NCBI GenBank assembly: GCA_900239685.1 | Contig: OENT01000707.1 | Coordinates: forward strand, 1-64,000 | From: Rotaria macrura | Lineage: Eukaryota > Rotifera > Eurotatoria > Philodinida > Philodinidae | Length of the DNA stretch: 64,000 bases | Direction of reading: 5' to 3' | In this document: one piece after another, positions 23,127 through 34,880 of the stretch | Position numbering within the stretch: position 1 is the stretch's first letter | Layout: every line of letters starts with the position of its first letter | Notes under the pieces: model-generated | The model's database searches: none | What the model saw: only the letters and a program-made list of their open reading frames with translations | What the model was told of the DNA's origin: nothing | Position numbers and translations under genes: made by a program

Positions 23127-24570
23127 CTCACGGAAAATTTTCAGGGAAAAACCGCGGTCAACTGCGACTATTCCTAGCAAATCGCAGTGTCACTGAAACA
23201 AATGCAGTTAATCGTGGTTTTTCTCGCTGTGTTTTGAATTAACCGCAGTTTTCTAAATGAAAACCGCGGTATCCGAAAACGCAGTTCGACTCATTTTCCC
23301 AAAACCGCAGTGAACACCATTGCAAACGCGGTATTCCAAAGCGCTGTTATACACGATTTCGAGAACCGCAGTAAATACCATTATAACCGTGATATTCGGA
23401 CACGCTGTTAGTCTGGATTTTCCGACAGGAAGGTTATCGTAATTTGAACATTGGCATCCAACCTTGCAGTTTCACATCGTGTGAAATGCTGTTAATATCA
23501 TTTTAACTGTACTCGCGAATCAGTCCCTCTAATGTGAAATTTATTTTGCGAAAACAAAGATTTTTTTAAAATGAAATTTGACAGCGAAATAAAATATCAA
23601 TTGGGAGCAAAGACTCCGTATTGAGTTTCTGGGAGAGGAGAGTATGTCGTTTAATTGGATTAATGAATTTTATTTTCTTAAAGTGGATCTCATTTGAGAA
23701 GGAATCAGTGCAAAAGGCTGGCAGTGAAGCCTGGAACATCTGAGTCTTTTTATTCTTAATTAATTATATAATTAAAAAATCAAACAAAAAATGAATGATT
23801 GGATCAAGGTGATAAAATTTTGTATCCTTGTTGTTTAAAATATAAATCAAGGGTGAAACAGCTTAAACAAAAGCCTTTTGATTTTCCTGATTTATGTTTT
23901 TCTGATTTCTGTGATTTTTAAAATGTTTTTGTTGATTTTTCCGATTTCATTGATTGTAATCAATCGATTAAAAATTTTTAAAAAACTCACAAAACCAGAA
24001 ATCAGTTGTTTTCCCTTACTCGATCAGCTTATAAGGCAGATTTACCGATAGATTTGTGTGCACAGATATGATCCAGTGGTTTGTATAGTCACACAAATTT
24101 GGAGAAGTAGACGTATTTGAGAAAAATTAGTGTTCGAATCCAGCCTCGACCACACATAAATAAAGTATGTATAATTAGATTGCTTACTGGCCGACTAAGT
24201 GGAAAACGAACAGTAATGACAGTTTCCTATAGAAATTACCTGTACCAAGAAGGTAGTAAGCAATACTATGCAAGTGTAAATAATTTCGGTTAATTTTTTT
24301 TCGCAGTTTGACGACATCCTAAAAAACCGCTGTGTGCCGCGGTATCAAGAAATCCCGGTATTTAGCGGTTTCCAAAAACCGCAGGAGCCAGACAGTTAAT
24401 GCAGTTTTTTAAAACCGCGTTCTACCGCGTCTTGAAAAAACCGCAGTTTTTAGTGTTTTTTGGAGAGACGAATAAACGGTCTGACTCTCACGTTTCGAAA
24501 TACCGTTACAAAACGCGGTTTTGAAAAACTCAAATAACCGGGGTTTCGTATCGAATCTTTTTTCGTGGGA
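23127..24570. mobile_element. Non-autonomous element with subterminal CCGCGG/CCGCAG repeats
   Basis: The 5' part (23127-23420) has at least six copies of AACCGC(G/A)GT-type 9-mers and the 3' part (24310-24570) at least five. The middle is AT-rich and lacks them. The ends resemble each other inversely (left CTCACGGAAAATTTTCAGGG; right reads CCCACGAAAAAAGATTCG on the minus strand). No transposase is present. Clusters of short repeats near both ends suggest transposase binding sites (inference). Confidence 0.55.
24055..24156 (+). repeat. tRNA-like (SINE-type) core with B box
   Basis: TGTGTG at 24055 can pair with CACACA at 24151-24156. ATCCAGTGGTTTGTATAG resembles an A-box/D-arm region, and GTTCGAATCC at 24132-24141 is a near-perfect polymerase III B box. 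The spacing is too long for a tRNA without an intron, and no clear anticodon arm is seen. It is more likely a tRNA-derived relic than a working tRNA. Confidence 0.35.
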
Positions 24571-27500
24571 GACTTAAACAAGTTACAGTAACACTACCAA
24601 AATACTTACAGTATGTTCATCCTACTTTCTCTTGCGGAAAAAATGAACATCTCTTTGAGAATAATGATCATTAATCAAGGGAAAATGTTAAGAGAAAGCG
24701 AAAAAGGCTAAGACCAACTAATTTGTGTGAATATGGGGATCATTGTGTTCTCCTTTAGAAGCCAGTTCACATAAGTCACGACTGATTCTTGTGGGATCTG
24801 CTCAATCAATATCCTCAGAATCAATTCATTTTTGCATATGTGATAGACAGAAGAGTTTCACATATTTTGATGAAAATCAATCAAAAAAACTTTGAACCCC
24901 CGATTTTTACGGAGAGCTCTATAAAATCGCACTTTAGTCAAACTTATTTGTATGCACCCTATATCTCAAGAACGACTACAACAACTGAACCGAAGTTTTT
25001 TTGAATTCGAAGACCACTAACATCTACACAGAAAAAATTCCAGGTCCAACAAATGAGTCACTAGTATATTCTGAATCACAGGGAAAACTCATTATTTTTG
25101 TCAACTTTGGGACTTCATTTTCCTGACTGCAAGGTGCTAGAGGGCTGAATTTTGAAGATATTGGTGTGAATCAGAGCCGAGCGCAGGACAAGATTTTCTG
25201 TTCAACCATATCCTGTTAACTGTCTTCGTCCTGACTGACGGCAGGACAAAACAAAAATTAAAGTCTCATCTTTCCCTCCAGGACAGAATACCAGGACACC
25301 AGAACAGTCATTTCCTGTGCTTATCTATAATGCGCAATGTGTATTGATGCAACCGTGGTTCCTGGAGTGTACGCCACCTTCGCCGACCATAGAGAACGGT
25401 GCCATGAACGGGAGTAAAAACAATATAAAAGGTTGAAAAACGAAGGCAGATAGCGGGACAAATTATAGCCACTTTCATGCAAATAAAACGGCTCGAAAAC
25501 GCTAAGCAAGGTAACGTAGCACACAGGCATGATTTGTTCAGTAATTCCCCTTTTACCTCCGTTTATTACTTTTTACTGCAGTCAGAATGATCGTCATGGA
25601 TTGAATTCAAAATCTGCACCTTCATCCGTACCTACACACACTAACGGTAAGCAAACTCACTCGATTCCTTGTCAATTCGTGTTCCAATCATATACTAGCA
25701 CTACGCAAATATGGTTTCTATTTAGTTCTAGGCATCGCTGTAATAGGTTACTTATCAAAATCCAGTAATAAAACTCAACCATACCAAGTGGACTACAGTG
25801 ATGGTTTTTTTTGAATGCTTCATTTGCTTTCTCTTTGCTTCAAAGGAAAATTGCGCACACCTTGCTATCGCTTTCGCGGACTTTCTTTTAATTCTCTTTT
25901 TGAATTCATTTTAACGACACACTGTACTGCGAACAGATTCACGCAGCAACAGTAAAGCACTCAAGGTAAAGCTCACAAAAAATCGATCGTAAACAGAAAA
26001 ATAAGAAACAAACGTTGTAGGAGGTGTATGCATCTATAAATAGTTTTGTACCATGAGTAGTAATTTCCATCGCTGAAAAAAGTTGATACTAAGCAAGCGG
26101 AAACTTCCTTGGATACAGTCTCACAAAAATAGATTTTTTACCAAGCCCCCGGAAAAGGTTTTGTACATTTCAAAAAGAACGATGTGGGAGTGTTCATTCC
26201 CTTGAAAGAGTAAACATCTACAACCACCTTCACACATACAAGAAAACACACAATCACGAGCAAATATTGACTCACACCCACACCCTCAATCGATTTTAAT
26301 TTTGATTTTGTTGCAGAACAATTCGATTGAAATCAGCGAACATTTTTCACTGGGTAAAGGGTAATTAATCTTGAAACCAGACCCCGCCCTGTCCCAAACC
26401 CCATCGATGAAGTTTTCCGGATTGGACGTGATCATCAATTACCTTTAAGGCTCGAATCTAAATCTCAAACGTACCGTTATAGGTCGTAATGACGTGTTGG
26501 TAATCAAATTTAGTAGTCATTCAGAATATTCGACATACTTCTTTGCTTGGTGTTCGATGAGCAATGCTTGCTTCATTGTAATAAAACGACCAGCGCGATG
26601 TCTGTATGAAAGTTTCTGCTGTGATCTTTATGTAACCACTGAAAAATTGTCCACGCTATTCGGAACCAGTTAAAAGTCTTATTATACCCAAACCAGATGG
26701 GCTCTCCACAACACTCTGAACACCACACCCACCCACACCCATCGAATGCGGATGCATAGTTCCGTTTCGGCAACGATGCACGACACGTCCGGTAACACTC
26801 TGATTTCTGAGCTGCCACTGCTGACAATAATGTTTTGAACTTCGGATGCAGAATGGATCCCAGAGTGTCTTTTTCCTCAATGTTGAACACCGAATTCAAT
26901 AGAGACAACGAACGTTTCGCAGAAATCCTCACACTTATATGCAATCAAATGCTGATCACAAGTGAAAAAAAATCTTTTCTTTTGATAATTATATGCATTT
27001 ATAAATATCAACGTCTTTATAGTGAAACTGAAGAACGGGGAAAATGTAGGTGACTCTATTTTTTCCGATCCTGACCTGCCCCGAACTAAGTTTCTTTTTT
27101 TCTTCCCCACCCGCCCCGTTTCGGTCTCTGGTTTGAATCACATGGATAACCCTTTAGACGATTATTATTCGACGACTTTTTTGATAGTGCAGAGTACATT
27201 GCTAAAAGTGATATTTATCAAACCTTTCTTCTTCAATCTAACAAAAGAATTTGCGAACAATCATCATGGGGATAATCAAATGAATGAACCTTTAAACCGT
27301 TGTCAAAAAGCAACTAGAATCGATCGTTTTGCAGATTTATGACACCCCATTTACTGATTGGTATAATTGGTAGGGTACATAAGATATTGGAGATATCAGA
27401 AACCGAAATGGGGTAGAGCAGGATCCAGGAGAGAAAAAAAAGTAAGAGCGGGGCGGAACGGGAAGTGAAAAACGTCCCCCTTTTCGTTCTCTGCTGGGTA

Positions 27501-28430
27501 CCGCTGTACTCTAAAATCTTGATAAAACTCGACAATTTATCATCCTAATCTTATTAATGTCAAACCAATTGTTATTCTACTGAGACAAATGAAATAAACC
27601 GGTTCTTCAAAATTCTTTATCATCTATTTAAATAACATGACAAGAAAAATACTCTTTTTTCACAACTACTCGTAAATTTTTGAAATATTTTGTTTTCTCA
27701 TAAGAAATAAAAGATGGATCATTTTTTTCAAGTTTAACGATAGAAAGTTTATCAAAAGGAAAGAATGAAAGAATTTCTAACTATCTAATATCTAACTATC
27801 AACGAATGGACAACAAAAGAAAGAAAATGACGTCATACTCGATCGCAAAGATTTATTTACGTATTCGCTCGTGAAATACAAAATTATTTAAAACGGTAGA
27901 TGTCTCTATCATGATAATACATTCTCTCTCTATTTCCAGATTAAATCACATCGAAAATTGTTATCATCCGTTTTCACGCTTTCTGCAGCTAATCTGACAG
28001 ACTTTCGCTATTCTAAAGACTGAGAGTGAGTTTATTGTATTCATTAAACGATTGTATTTGTTTCTTCAGTGATTTTATTCCTTGCGGTCAAGATGATGAT
28101 ATTCACGCTTTAAAAAAAATAATAAATTGAACTTATATGGTGTTCTGAAGAATGTTTGCGTTCTCGTTCATGTAAGTCTCTTCAAACTTTTGAAAAATTA
28201 ATTTTTCAATTTGATTATTAGAGCAATACGACCTATTAGTCGGAACGAATTGACGTCAATTAGAAATACGTTAATTTCCTCAGGTTGATGCACTTCCAAG
28301 TAGTTTTCCAAGTAATTAAGGATCGTTTTTCAATCAATAAAAGTCTCACGAGGCTCTTTTTTCTCTTTTCTTATCTTTTCTTCGTTTTAGTTATTGTTTG
28401 GTCTTCTTTTCTCTCTTGTCTTTAACATAA
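24571..28430. other. Gene-poor mosaic of degenerate repeats
   Basis: Between about 25180 and 25310, CAGGACA and its complement recur many times. Between 26380 and 27490 there are C-rich tracts (for example CCCCGCCCTGTCCC, CCACCCGCCCCG), and a segment at 27065-27135 (GATCCTG...CCCCG...TTTCGGTCTCTG) has an inverted counterpart at 27395-27480 (CAGAAACCGAAATGGGG...CAGGATCC). CCCACACCC-type runs occur at 26270-26285 and 26728-26742. No protein-like frame is convincing. Confidence 0.4.
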
Positions 28431-28880
28431 TTATGTATACAGGGCGTTCCAAAAGTTCGTCAAGAAAGTAAAGAACACCGTAGAATAATGTCATAAATCT
28501 GTCACCTTTCGTTTTCATTTTACATATTATAGAAAGATAGAGCTTGAAATTTTGCGCATTTCTGTATATTTTGTTTTGGTTTTTATTGAACAGGAAAGCA
28601 AATTTTGATGGTCACATCATGTTCAGCTTCTATGAGTCTTTTACAGAATTTGAGTGTTTTTTATGATAACTCTAATATATATGATTTTCCTTCTCTAGTA
28701 ATCTCAATGCCAAAACGAATAGAATAGCATAGATCGTTGATGTTTTCCACCTCTACAAAGTTGCGTATTACTCATATTTTTAGCAGCTCGTTTTGTAAGA
28801 CATGCAAGATTTATACTCGATCAGATTGACTCAAGAATAAGGTTGTACAGCTCACGATCATGAGCACAGCTGGGCAACTC
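28431..28880. other. Possible solo transposon end plus AT-rich spacer
   Basis: TACAGGGCGTTCCAAAAGTT at about 28439 resembles the termini of Tc1/mariner elements, but I found no matching inverted end nearby and no transposase. The remainder is unremarkable AT-rich sequence. Confidence 0.25.
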
Positions 28881-29305
28881 AAGTGAAAAAAACCTAAAAT
28901 TCAAGTCAAGATAGACTTTGCTTGGCGTAGTTTTAAATCTTTTTGATCTGACTTGATTTGAGTTGGTCGAAAAAGTTTTAGATTGTGGCTTTACTTGATT
29001 TTTAAGTCATGCGAAGCTTTGACTTAACTTGACTTCTGAAAAAGTTTTAATACTCGTGGTTTTACTTGGGAAATATTTTTAATATTTCCGACTTGGGATG
29101 ACTCGATTGTCAAGTCAATCCTGATGTTTTGAAAAATTTTCCTTAAGTTGAGTCAAGTGAAAACTGGTGCTGGTTCGATTGAACTTGATATGGGTTAACT
29201 CGACTTGGTTAAAACATTTTTGGGTTCTGACTTTACATAACTTGACTTGAAAGCTTTTTCTTAGATTTGACTTGAATAATCTCTCACTTGTCCACCTCTG
29301 AGTGT
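28880..29305. repeat. Degenerate ACTTGA/TCAAGT repeat block
   Basis: The hexamer ACTTGA, its complement TCAAGT and close variants (GACTTGATTTGAGTT, TAACTTGACTTCTGAAAAAG) recur at irregular 10-40 base intervals on both strands over about 420 bases. It looks like an old simple satellite or composite repeat. It encodes nothing convincing. Confidence 0.5.
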
Positions 29306-31545
29306 GAGCATTTTCCGTTCCCAACTACCGAGAAATATATCAGTGACACTGAATACGATTTCGCATGTGTTTATCTATAAATTAATTGGGGTATCTTGTG
29401 TATGTTATCAATACAAAATGCTGCTGTTATTTTAAAGTTCTCTGGATATGGCTCTTTTCAAAAATTTTTGCTTCGATTTGAGACATTACCCTGGGGTTTA
29501 TTATTTGATATATCCTCTCACCATCATAACATTGAGCTGTTACTGATTTTTTTCGTTACCAATACCTTCAATAAATGTGAAAATATCGTAGCGTGAAGCA
29601 TTACTTGTTAGTGAAGTATCAAGAAGGCTTTTGATTCTATAGTCTTCTTAGTACAGGCTACTACATGCAAACAATAGCACCCATTGAGATTTGATGGGAC
29701 GTAGTGAGATTGAGGAACTCAAAAACTTAGCCAGTCAAATTCTTATAATTTATTCTTGATTGCTTGTTTCCACAAATCTTGTCAGGATGATTCACTGAGA
29801 ATTCGAATAGAATTGTCAAAAGGAGTACCTTTCTAGATGTTTCAATCTTGTTGACTTTTGATGAAACTAACTATGCATAATAGTTTTAGATTCGCTGTTA
29901 ATTTTAGTCAATAGTTTACAGTCTTTCTTTACATGTAATACTTGTTCAATGTAAACCAAAGTGCACTTAATCTCGTGTCTATGCAAGGAATGTTATTAAA
30001 AGAATTCGAGGGAATCTTAATCCACAAGATGAATTTTAATATGAAAAACACTTTTGTAACAATGATTTCTGGTTATTTTTGTAACAGAGAACATATTTCA
30101 TCGAAAAATCTTGAGAAAAGTTTAGTCAAACAATTGCTATTGAATGAAACTTCGTGAGAAAAACACTGTTCAGCTTTCATTACAGAAGATTTTAATTCTA
30201 ATCGATTTTAGATGTTACTCTGTGGATGAATTATATTTGAAATCAATCAAGATAGATAAATCCCAGACCAACTGAGTTCTATATTCAAAGTAAAACTTTT
30301 CTAGCGCTTGCTTAGTACTATGTTAATAGACTTTTAACAAGAAAAAATTGTTTTAAGTTTATAGCCTTTCCTATTTTGACATTGAAAAGTGTTTCGAGAA
30401 AATGAAATTGAAATTCGGGTCGGTTAACACGTTTCAAAGCCTGTCAGCCTTCTATATGGCATTACTGCTCAAATTCATAAAAACATCAGTTGTCCTTCAC
30501 CGTTTCACGTGTTAACAAAATCGTTTAATTTTTCATAGTTAATAATCCATCAACAATCACTAAAGTGAGAAAGAAAAAAATCAAGCATTACTAAGAAAGG
30601 ATTAGATGTAGAATGTAACTGGAGAAAACTAATGTATCAGATACAATATGAGCACCTAAATAATAAAAGAACAACTTTAAAATGTAAAGTGCTGATGAAT
30701 GCCCTTTATGGATTGAAAAGTTTTAACTTAAAGGTACCTTTGTGATATGTAGCATACAAAAGTCTAAAATTTCAACTGGATTTATTTTTCAGATTGTTGA
30801 TAGTCGGACAACAATCATCAGATCACAGTTCCTGGTGATAATCGAAACATCTTTAACTGTGACTTGACGATTTCTACTCGATTATCAACCAACAGACACA
30901 ACAAATCGTGTTGAAATTTTTTCCTAAAAAGGAGCGATTTCGATAGAACTTCTCAATGATTAATTATAGAACTTTTCACTGTCAATCAATTTTTAATCTT
31001 GTTTCATGGGCACTTGTTTCAATTATTTTTCTTGTATCAACTACACATCAAATTGACATAGAAAGATCACAACTTCAACTTATATTTATTTTCTCATTAT
31101 ATTAATTTGATTCCATTCACTGAAATGATTATCTTGAAAAATTAGCTCTTAGTAATGTATCCGATCCATTCATATCTATTTTTAGATAAATGACAAATCA
31201 AGATTCTTTCGAAGTTTTACTACAACTTTATGAAAATAAAGTCATTGGCAATGAAAAACTTATCTTGTTGCACTATTTTTTTTTAAATCGAAAGTATTTA
31301 ATACACGAAAATGAAACAATTTAGGAAAATTGTTCATTTTTTCATTAACATTGCTTTTCTGTGTTAGAAATCAAAACGTTTAATCTTTCATCGCAATATT
31401 GACAACAAGATTTCTATCAAATATAAAAGTAACGTGAAGAAATGTAAACTGTTCAGTATTTCAAAAGAAATGTTTATTCAATTGAATATGATGTGAGTCT
31501 TTGAAGTACTCGAAAATGTTCATTTTTCTCGTATTTTTATTTTAG
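29306..31545. other. AT-rich intergenic region
   Basis: Open frames are short and lack domain character. I see no RNA gene or clear repeat. Confidence 0.4.
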
Positions 31546-31955
31546 TATTTTGGTCAAAAGCAAACGACGAATGTGCAACTTGGAAATTACTTAGACAATA
31601 CCAGGAAATAGCACAATCATTTTTATTGATATATATATATACATTACACAATCTTTTTTTCAGAGTATTTGATGGAATCGATGAATTAATAAAAATATTA
31701 AGTAAAAGTATTACCAGCATTTTACAACATCGGGCATATACGCAACCAACAACTCATCAACAATAACAAAAACTGCCTGATAAATTGGAACAACAAGAAA
31801 CATCGATGTATCAAATGACAGCATTAGACGAAGATGTTTGGTAAGAAAAAGTAAACAAAATCTCTTTATGGAAAAATTGTGCCATTTTTATTTATTCTTC
31901 TTGTCTAGATCTGATGGATATCTTTATACTCCCAAAGGACTATTATAAATTTTAT
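31546..31955 (+). pseudogene. Probable decayed gene fragment of unknown family
   Basis: After an acceptor-like TTTTATTTTAG, one frame reads FWSKANDECATWKLLRQYQE. It runs on through VFDGIDELIKILSKSITSIL and QHRAYTQPTTHQQ, hits a TAA, then continues QKLPDKLEQQETSMYQMTAL-DEDVW up to a GTAAG donor. A further acceptor CTTGTCTAG is followed by SDGYLYTPKGLL and a stop. The amino acid texture is protein-like, but the in-frame stops and the failed junction argue for decay. I do not recognise it. Confidence 0.35.
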
Positions 31956-32273
31956 AGTTTTATTTAAAAGAATAAAAATAAAAAAGATTTTCTCAAATTT
32001 CATCACCCTTTCAGAATGATATTATGATTTATACTGTAGATAAAAAGTATTTATTAAGCCATTTAAAGCTATTAAATGAGTCTATCATCGATTGTTACGC
32101 TGATTTTCGATTTATTTATGAAGTAAGAAATTTGATTTTCTGCTTCACTACTCTTATGAAAAATATATACATTGGAAGTTATTCATCAATAGATATGTTT
32201 TTTCCATCAAAATCGCGAGTTGCAATGTGTTGAATTATAAAGTAGGAATCTGAATTTAAATTGCTTTTTCTTA
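31956..32273. other. AT-rich spacer before the mariner element
   Basis: No gene or repeat is visible. A 69-codon open frame here has no protein character that I can defend. Confidence 0.4.
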
Positions 32274-32275
32274 TA

Positions 32276-33590
32276 ACCCCTGTGTAATAAGACTTCGCTC
32301 ATTTTTGTTATAGATGTTTCTAGAACAAGAGTAATCGATTCTGTTTCTTTTGCATATCAAACGATGTAGCCTTCTAAACGATTTAATTTCATATATAATT
32401 TATTATATTTTCGTTTTCATTTGTAGGTATGACACGTTCCGATAGGGAAGACTTGGAAAATCGGATTGTAGAATACTACATCAACATATAAAACAGAAAT
32501 AAAAGCATAACAGTTAACCACTTTTTACAAAAGAAAGTTCCTCGACAAACTATTTACAGCATGATTGAGAAGTATGACGAGTCCGGTAATATCGGTGACA
32601 AACTTAGATCTCGTCGTCCAAGGAAATTATCAAGTGGACAATTAATGCGACTGAAAAGGCTGGTGAATCACAAGGCTGGAATTTCTTTACGTAAAACGGC
32701 TCCAAATTTCAAGTGTTCCAAAACAATTAGTAATCATTTGAAAGCTATGGGTATCAGCTATTACAAGAAAAAACGTGCGCCAAAATACACTGAAAAACAA
32801 CTTGAACAAGTTCCAACTCGTGCACGCCGTTTATACCGTCTATTGCTCAATGGTGATTTTGAACTGGTGATGGACGACGAGAACTATTTCTTATCGCATA
32901 GTGAATCTATCGCAACTAATCGTAGCTTTTGAACGTCAGATAAAAATGTTACACCACCAGAAATGAAATAAAATTTAGAAGAAGTCAAAGATATGAACCA
33001 AAAATACGTGTTTAGGTTGCTTTATCGGAAAACAGGCTTTCAGAACCGTTTTTTGCAAAACAACAGCAAGCGGTCTATGAAGATACATATTTAGATGAAT
33101 TCATTATAGCAGATTTGACGCCGTTCTTTGAAAGACATCATAGTAAAGAGAAAGTATTATTCTGGCCCGATTTAGCTTCAAGTCATTATGGCTACAAGAT
33201 GACACAGCATTTTGATGACAATAGGATGCAGTATGTGGGACAACAATTGAATCCTCCTAACTGTCCACAATCTCGTCCAATCGAGACATTGTGGTCGATA
33301 CAGGTTGATATGGCGTACGTCGGTGGCTGGGAAGCTAAAACTATCTATCAACTAAAGAGAATAATTGCAAAAAATTAAAGGAAATCGTATCAAGGTTGTT
33401 CAAGTTGTGTTTTCTAGTGTACGAAAACAACTTCGAAAAATTACCGATAAAGGACCTTATGCTTCATATTCTAGTTGATTTTTTTTTGATGGTGTTGCTA
33501 TTTTTATTTGATATAAAGAACAAAAATTAAAATCTAAAGGCCAAGATAGAAGAAAAAAATCTTTTTTACAAAGACTTATTACACAGGGGT
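32276..33590 (+). mobile_element. Tc1/mariner-type element (IS630 superfamily, DD37E), inactive
   Basis: The element has terminal inverted repeats starting ACCCCTGTGTAATAAG on both ends (32276 onward; inverted up to 33590), with TA immediately outside on each side (32274-32275 and 33591-33592). This is the classical TA target duplication. The length is 1,315 bp. It carries one broken transposase gene. The ends are almost identical, so the insertion is not very old, although the gene is dead. Confidence 0.9.
32429..33378 (+). pseudogene. Broken Tc1/mariner transposase
   Basis: From ATG 32429 the frame MTRSDREDLENRIVEYYINI meets a stop at 32489. It resumes with the paired helix-turn-helix region (QTIYSMIEKYDESGNIGDKL, then RSRRPRKLSSGQLMRLKRLV) and reaches the first catalytic aspartate in LVMDDENYFL before a stop at 32930. 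After a frame change it continues as VLFWPDLASSHYGYKM (second aspartate) and SRPIETLWS (glutamate). Counting gives 37 residues between the second D and the E, a DD37E signature. Two nonsense codons and a frameshift make it inactive. Confidence 0.9.
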
Positions 33591-33592
33591 TA

Positions 33593-34540
33593 CCAAAACT
33601 GGTCAACTCTGTCAACAAAATGTGTCTTATTATATAGCCCAGAGGAAAATTGCAAATTAGTGCTTCTCGTATTGAAGTATAAGTGTGGAGCTTGAAGTTC
33701 CTCTTCTTGTGATTCAATTGAAAATCTTAGTGATATTAGAAAAAAGGACTTTTCCAGAAGAATGAAAACACAAAAAATTATTCGGCCAAGTAAACTTTAT
33801 TTGCGCTCAACGATAAAAGATTGCCCATAACATAGGACGGACAAAACTTTGCAAAACAGCAAACATACTAACGACTAAAAGACTTTTGTTCGATTAAATA
33901 TTATTTGTAACAAATTCATTTTGCAAATATGAGTGAAAAAATGAAACAAATTTATCTTGTAGATTGTGTAGTAGAATAAAAAAATATTATTGAAATAAAG
34001 ATGTATTCCATTCTATTCAGATTTGGATTCTTTTCATTGTATGCATTTATCTCTAGTCCAATTTAAGTCTTGCCTAGGCAAAATCGGAAATAATTAAAAT
34101 TCACCTTGACCGTTTTTAGGTCGAAATTTACACGCACTTTATAACCATCTTTGCTAATCAAGCGTAATGTCAACACATAAATTCTATTTGTTATTTTTTT
34201 TAAATAATTAAATTTTCTCATTTACATGAGACATGCACCGAATCCAGAAACACACCCGAAATCTCATAATTCAGTCATTCGTCAGTTTAGTCGTTTTCGA
34301 TTCCACTGAGTACCAAAATTATAGGCCAAATCGCAAGCATAACTGAACTCACTATTTTAGATACCAGGAATAATGAACCCCTGAAAGATGGGGCTCAGTG
34401 CATGTTTATCCTACGCGTATTTGTTTTGTTAAGCTTCTAATATTTATTTAAAAAAGAGTCCATGTGAATTTCCTTTTTCTACTGAATTGAATCAGTTCTA
34501 TGAATTATCAGTTTAAGAAATAATTTTTGATTTATAACAA
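33593..34540. other. AT-rich intergenic region
   Basis: Nothing recognisable is seen in either strand. Confidence 0.4.
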
Positions 34541-34880
34541 CCCACGTGAATGAATCCTATACCGAATCCGATCGGATCCTACGATCCGATGAAATCTTAT
34601 GGGAATCCGGGTTGTGGAAACAGTAACGGATCCGACGGAAGAAACCTATTTCTTATTTAAGTACGAATTAGCATTTAAACCGAACAGTAGTGGCCTGTCT
34701 GATCACACGATGAAATCCAATCGGATTCCGATAGTAGGATTCGATAAAATCCAACAGTAGGGGTCCGAATCAGGAATCGCAACCAGGAACCCGATAGGAT
34801 TTTGTCGGATAAGAGAAACTCCGATAGAAACATGATCGGATGCTTGTCGGATCCGATCGGATCCAATGGTCGGAATGATT
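34541..34880. repeat. GATCGGATCC-rich degenerate repeat block
   Basis: TCCGATCGGATCC, CGGATCC and GGATTCCGATAG-type words recur about a dozen times in both orientations, with outer blocks that mirror each other (ATCCGATCGGATCCTACGATCC near 34565; GTCGGATCCGATCGGATCC near 34845). It is probably a short foldback or satellite-derived element. No coding content is seen. Confidence 0.5.

Noticed and set aside
26270..26745. CCCACACCC runs resembling bdelloid-type telomere repeats
   Set aside because: Only one or two units each, not a tandem array. Chance in C-rich sequence is the simpler explanation.
28439..28465. TACAGGGCGTTCCAAAAGTT as a second mariner element
   Set aside because: No matching inverted end and no transposase within several kilobases.
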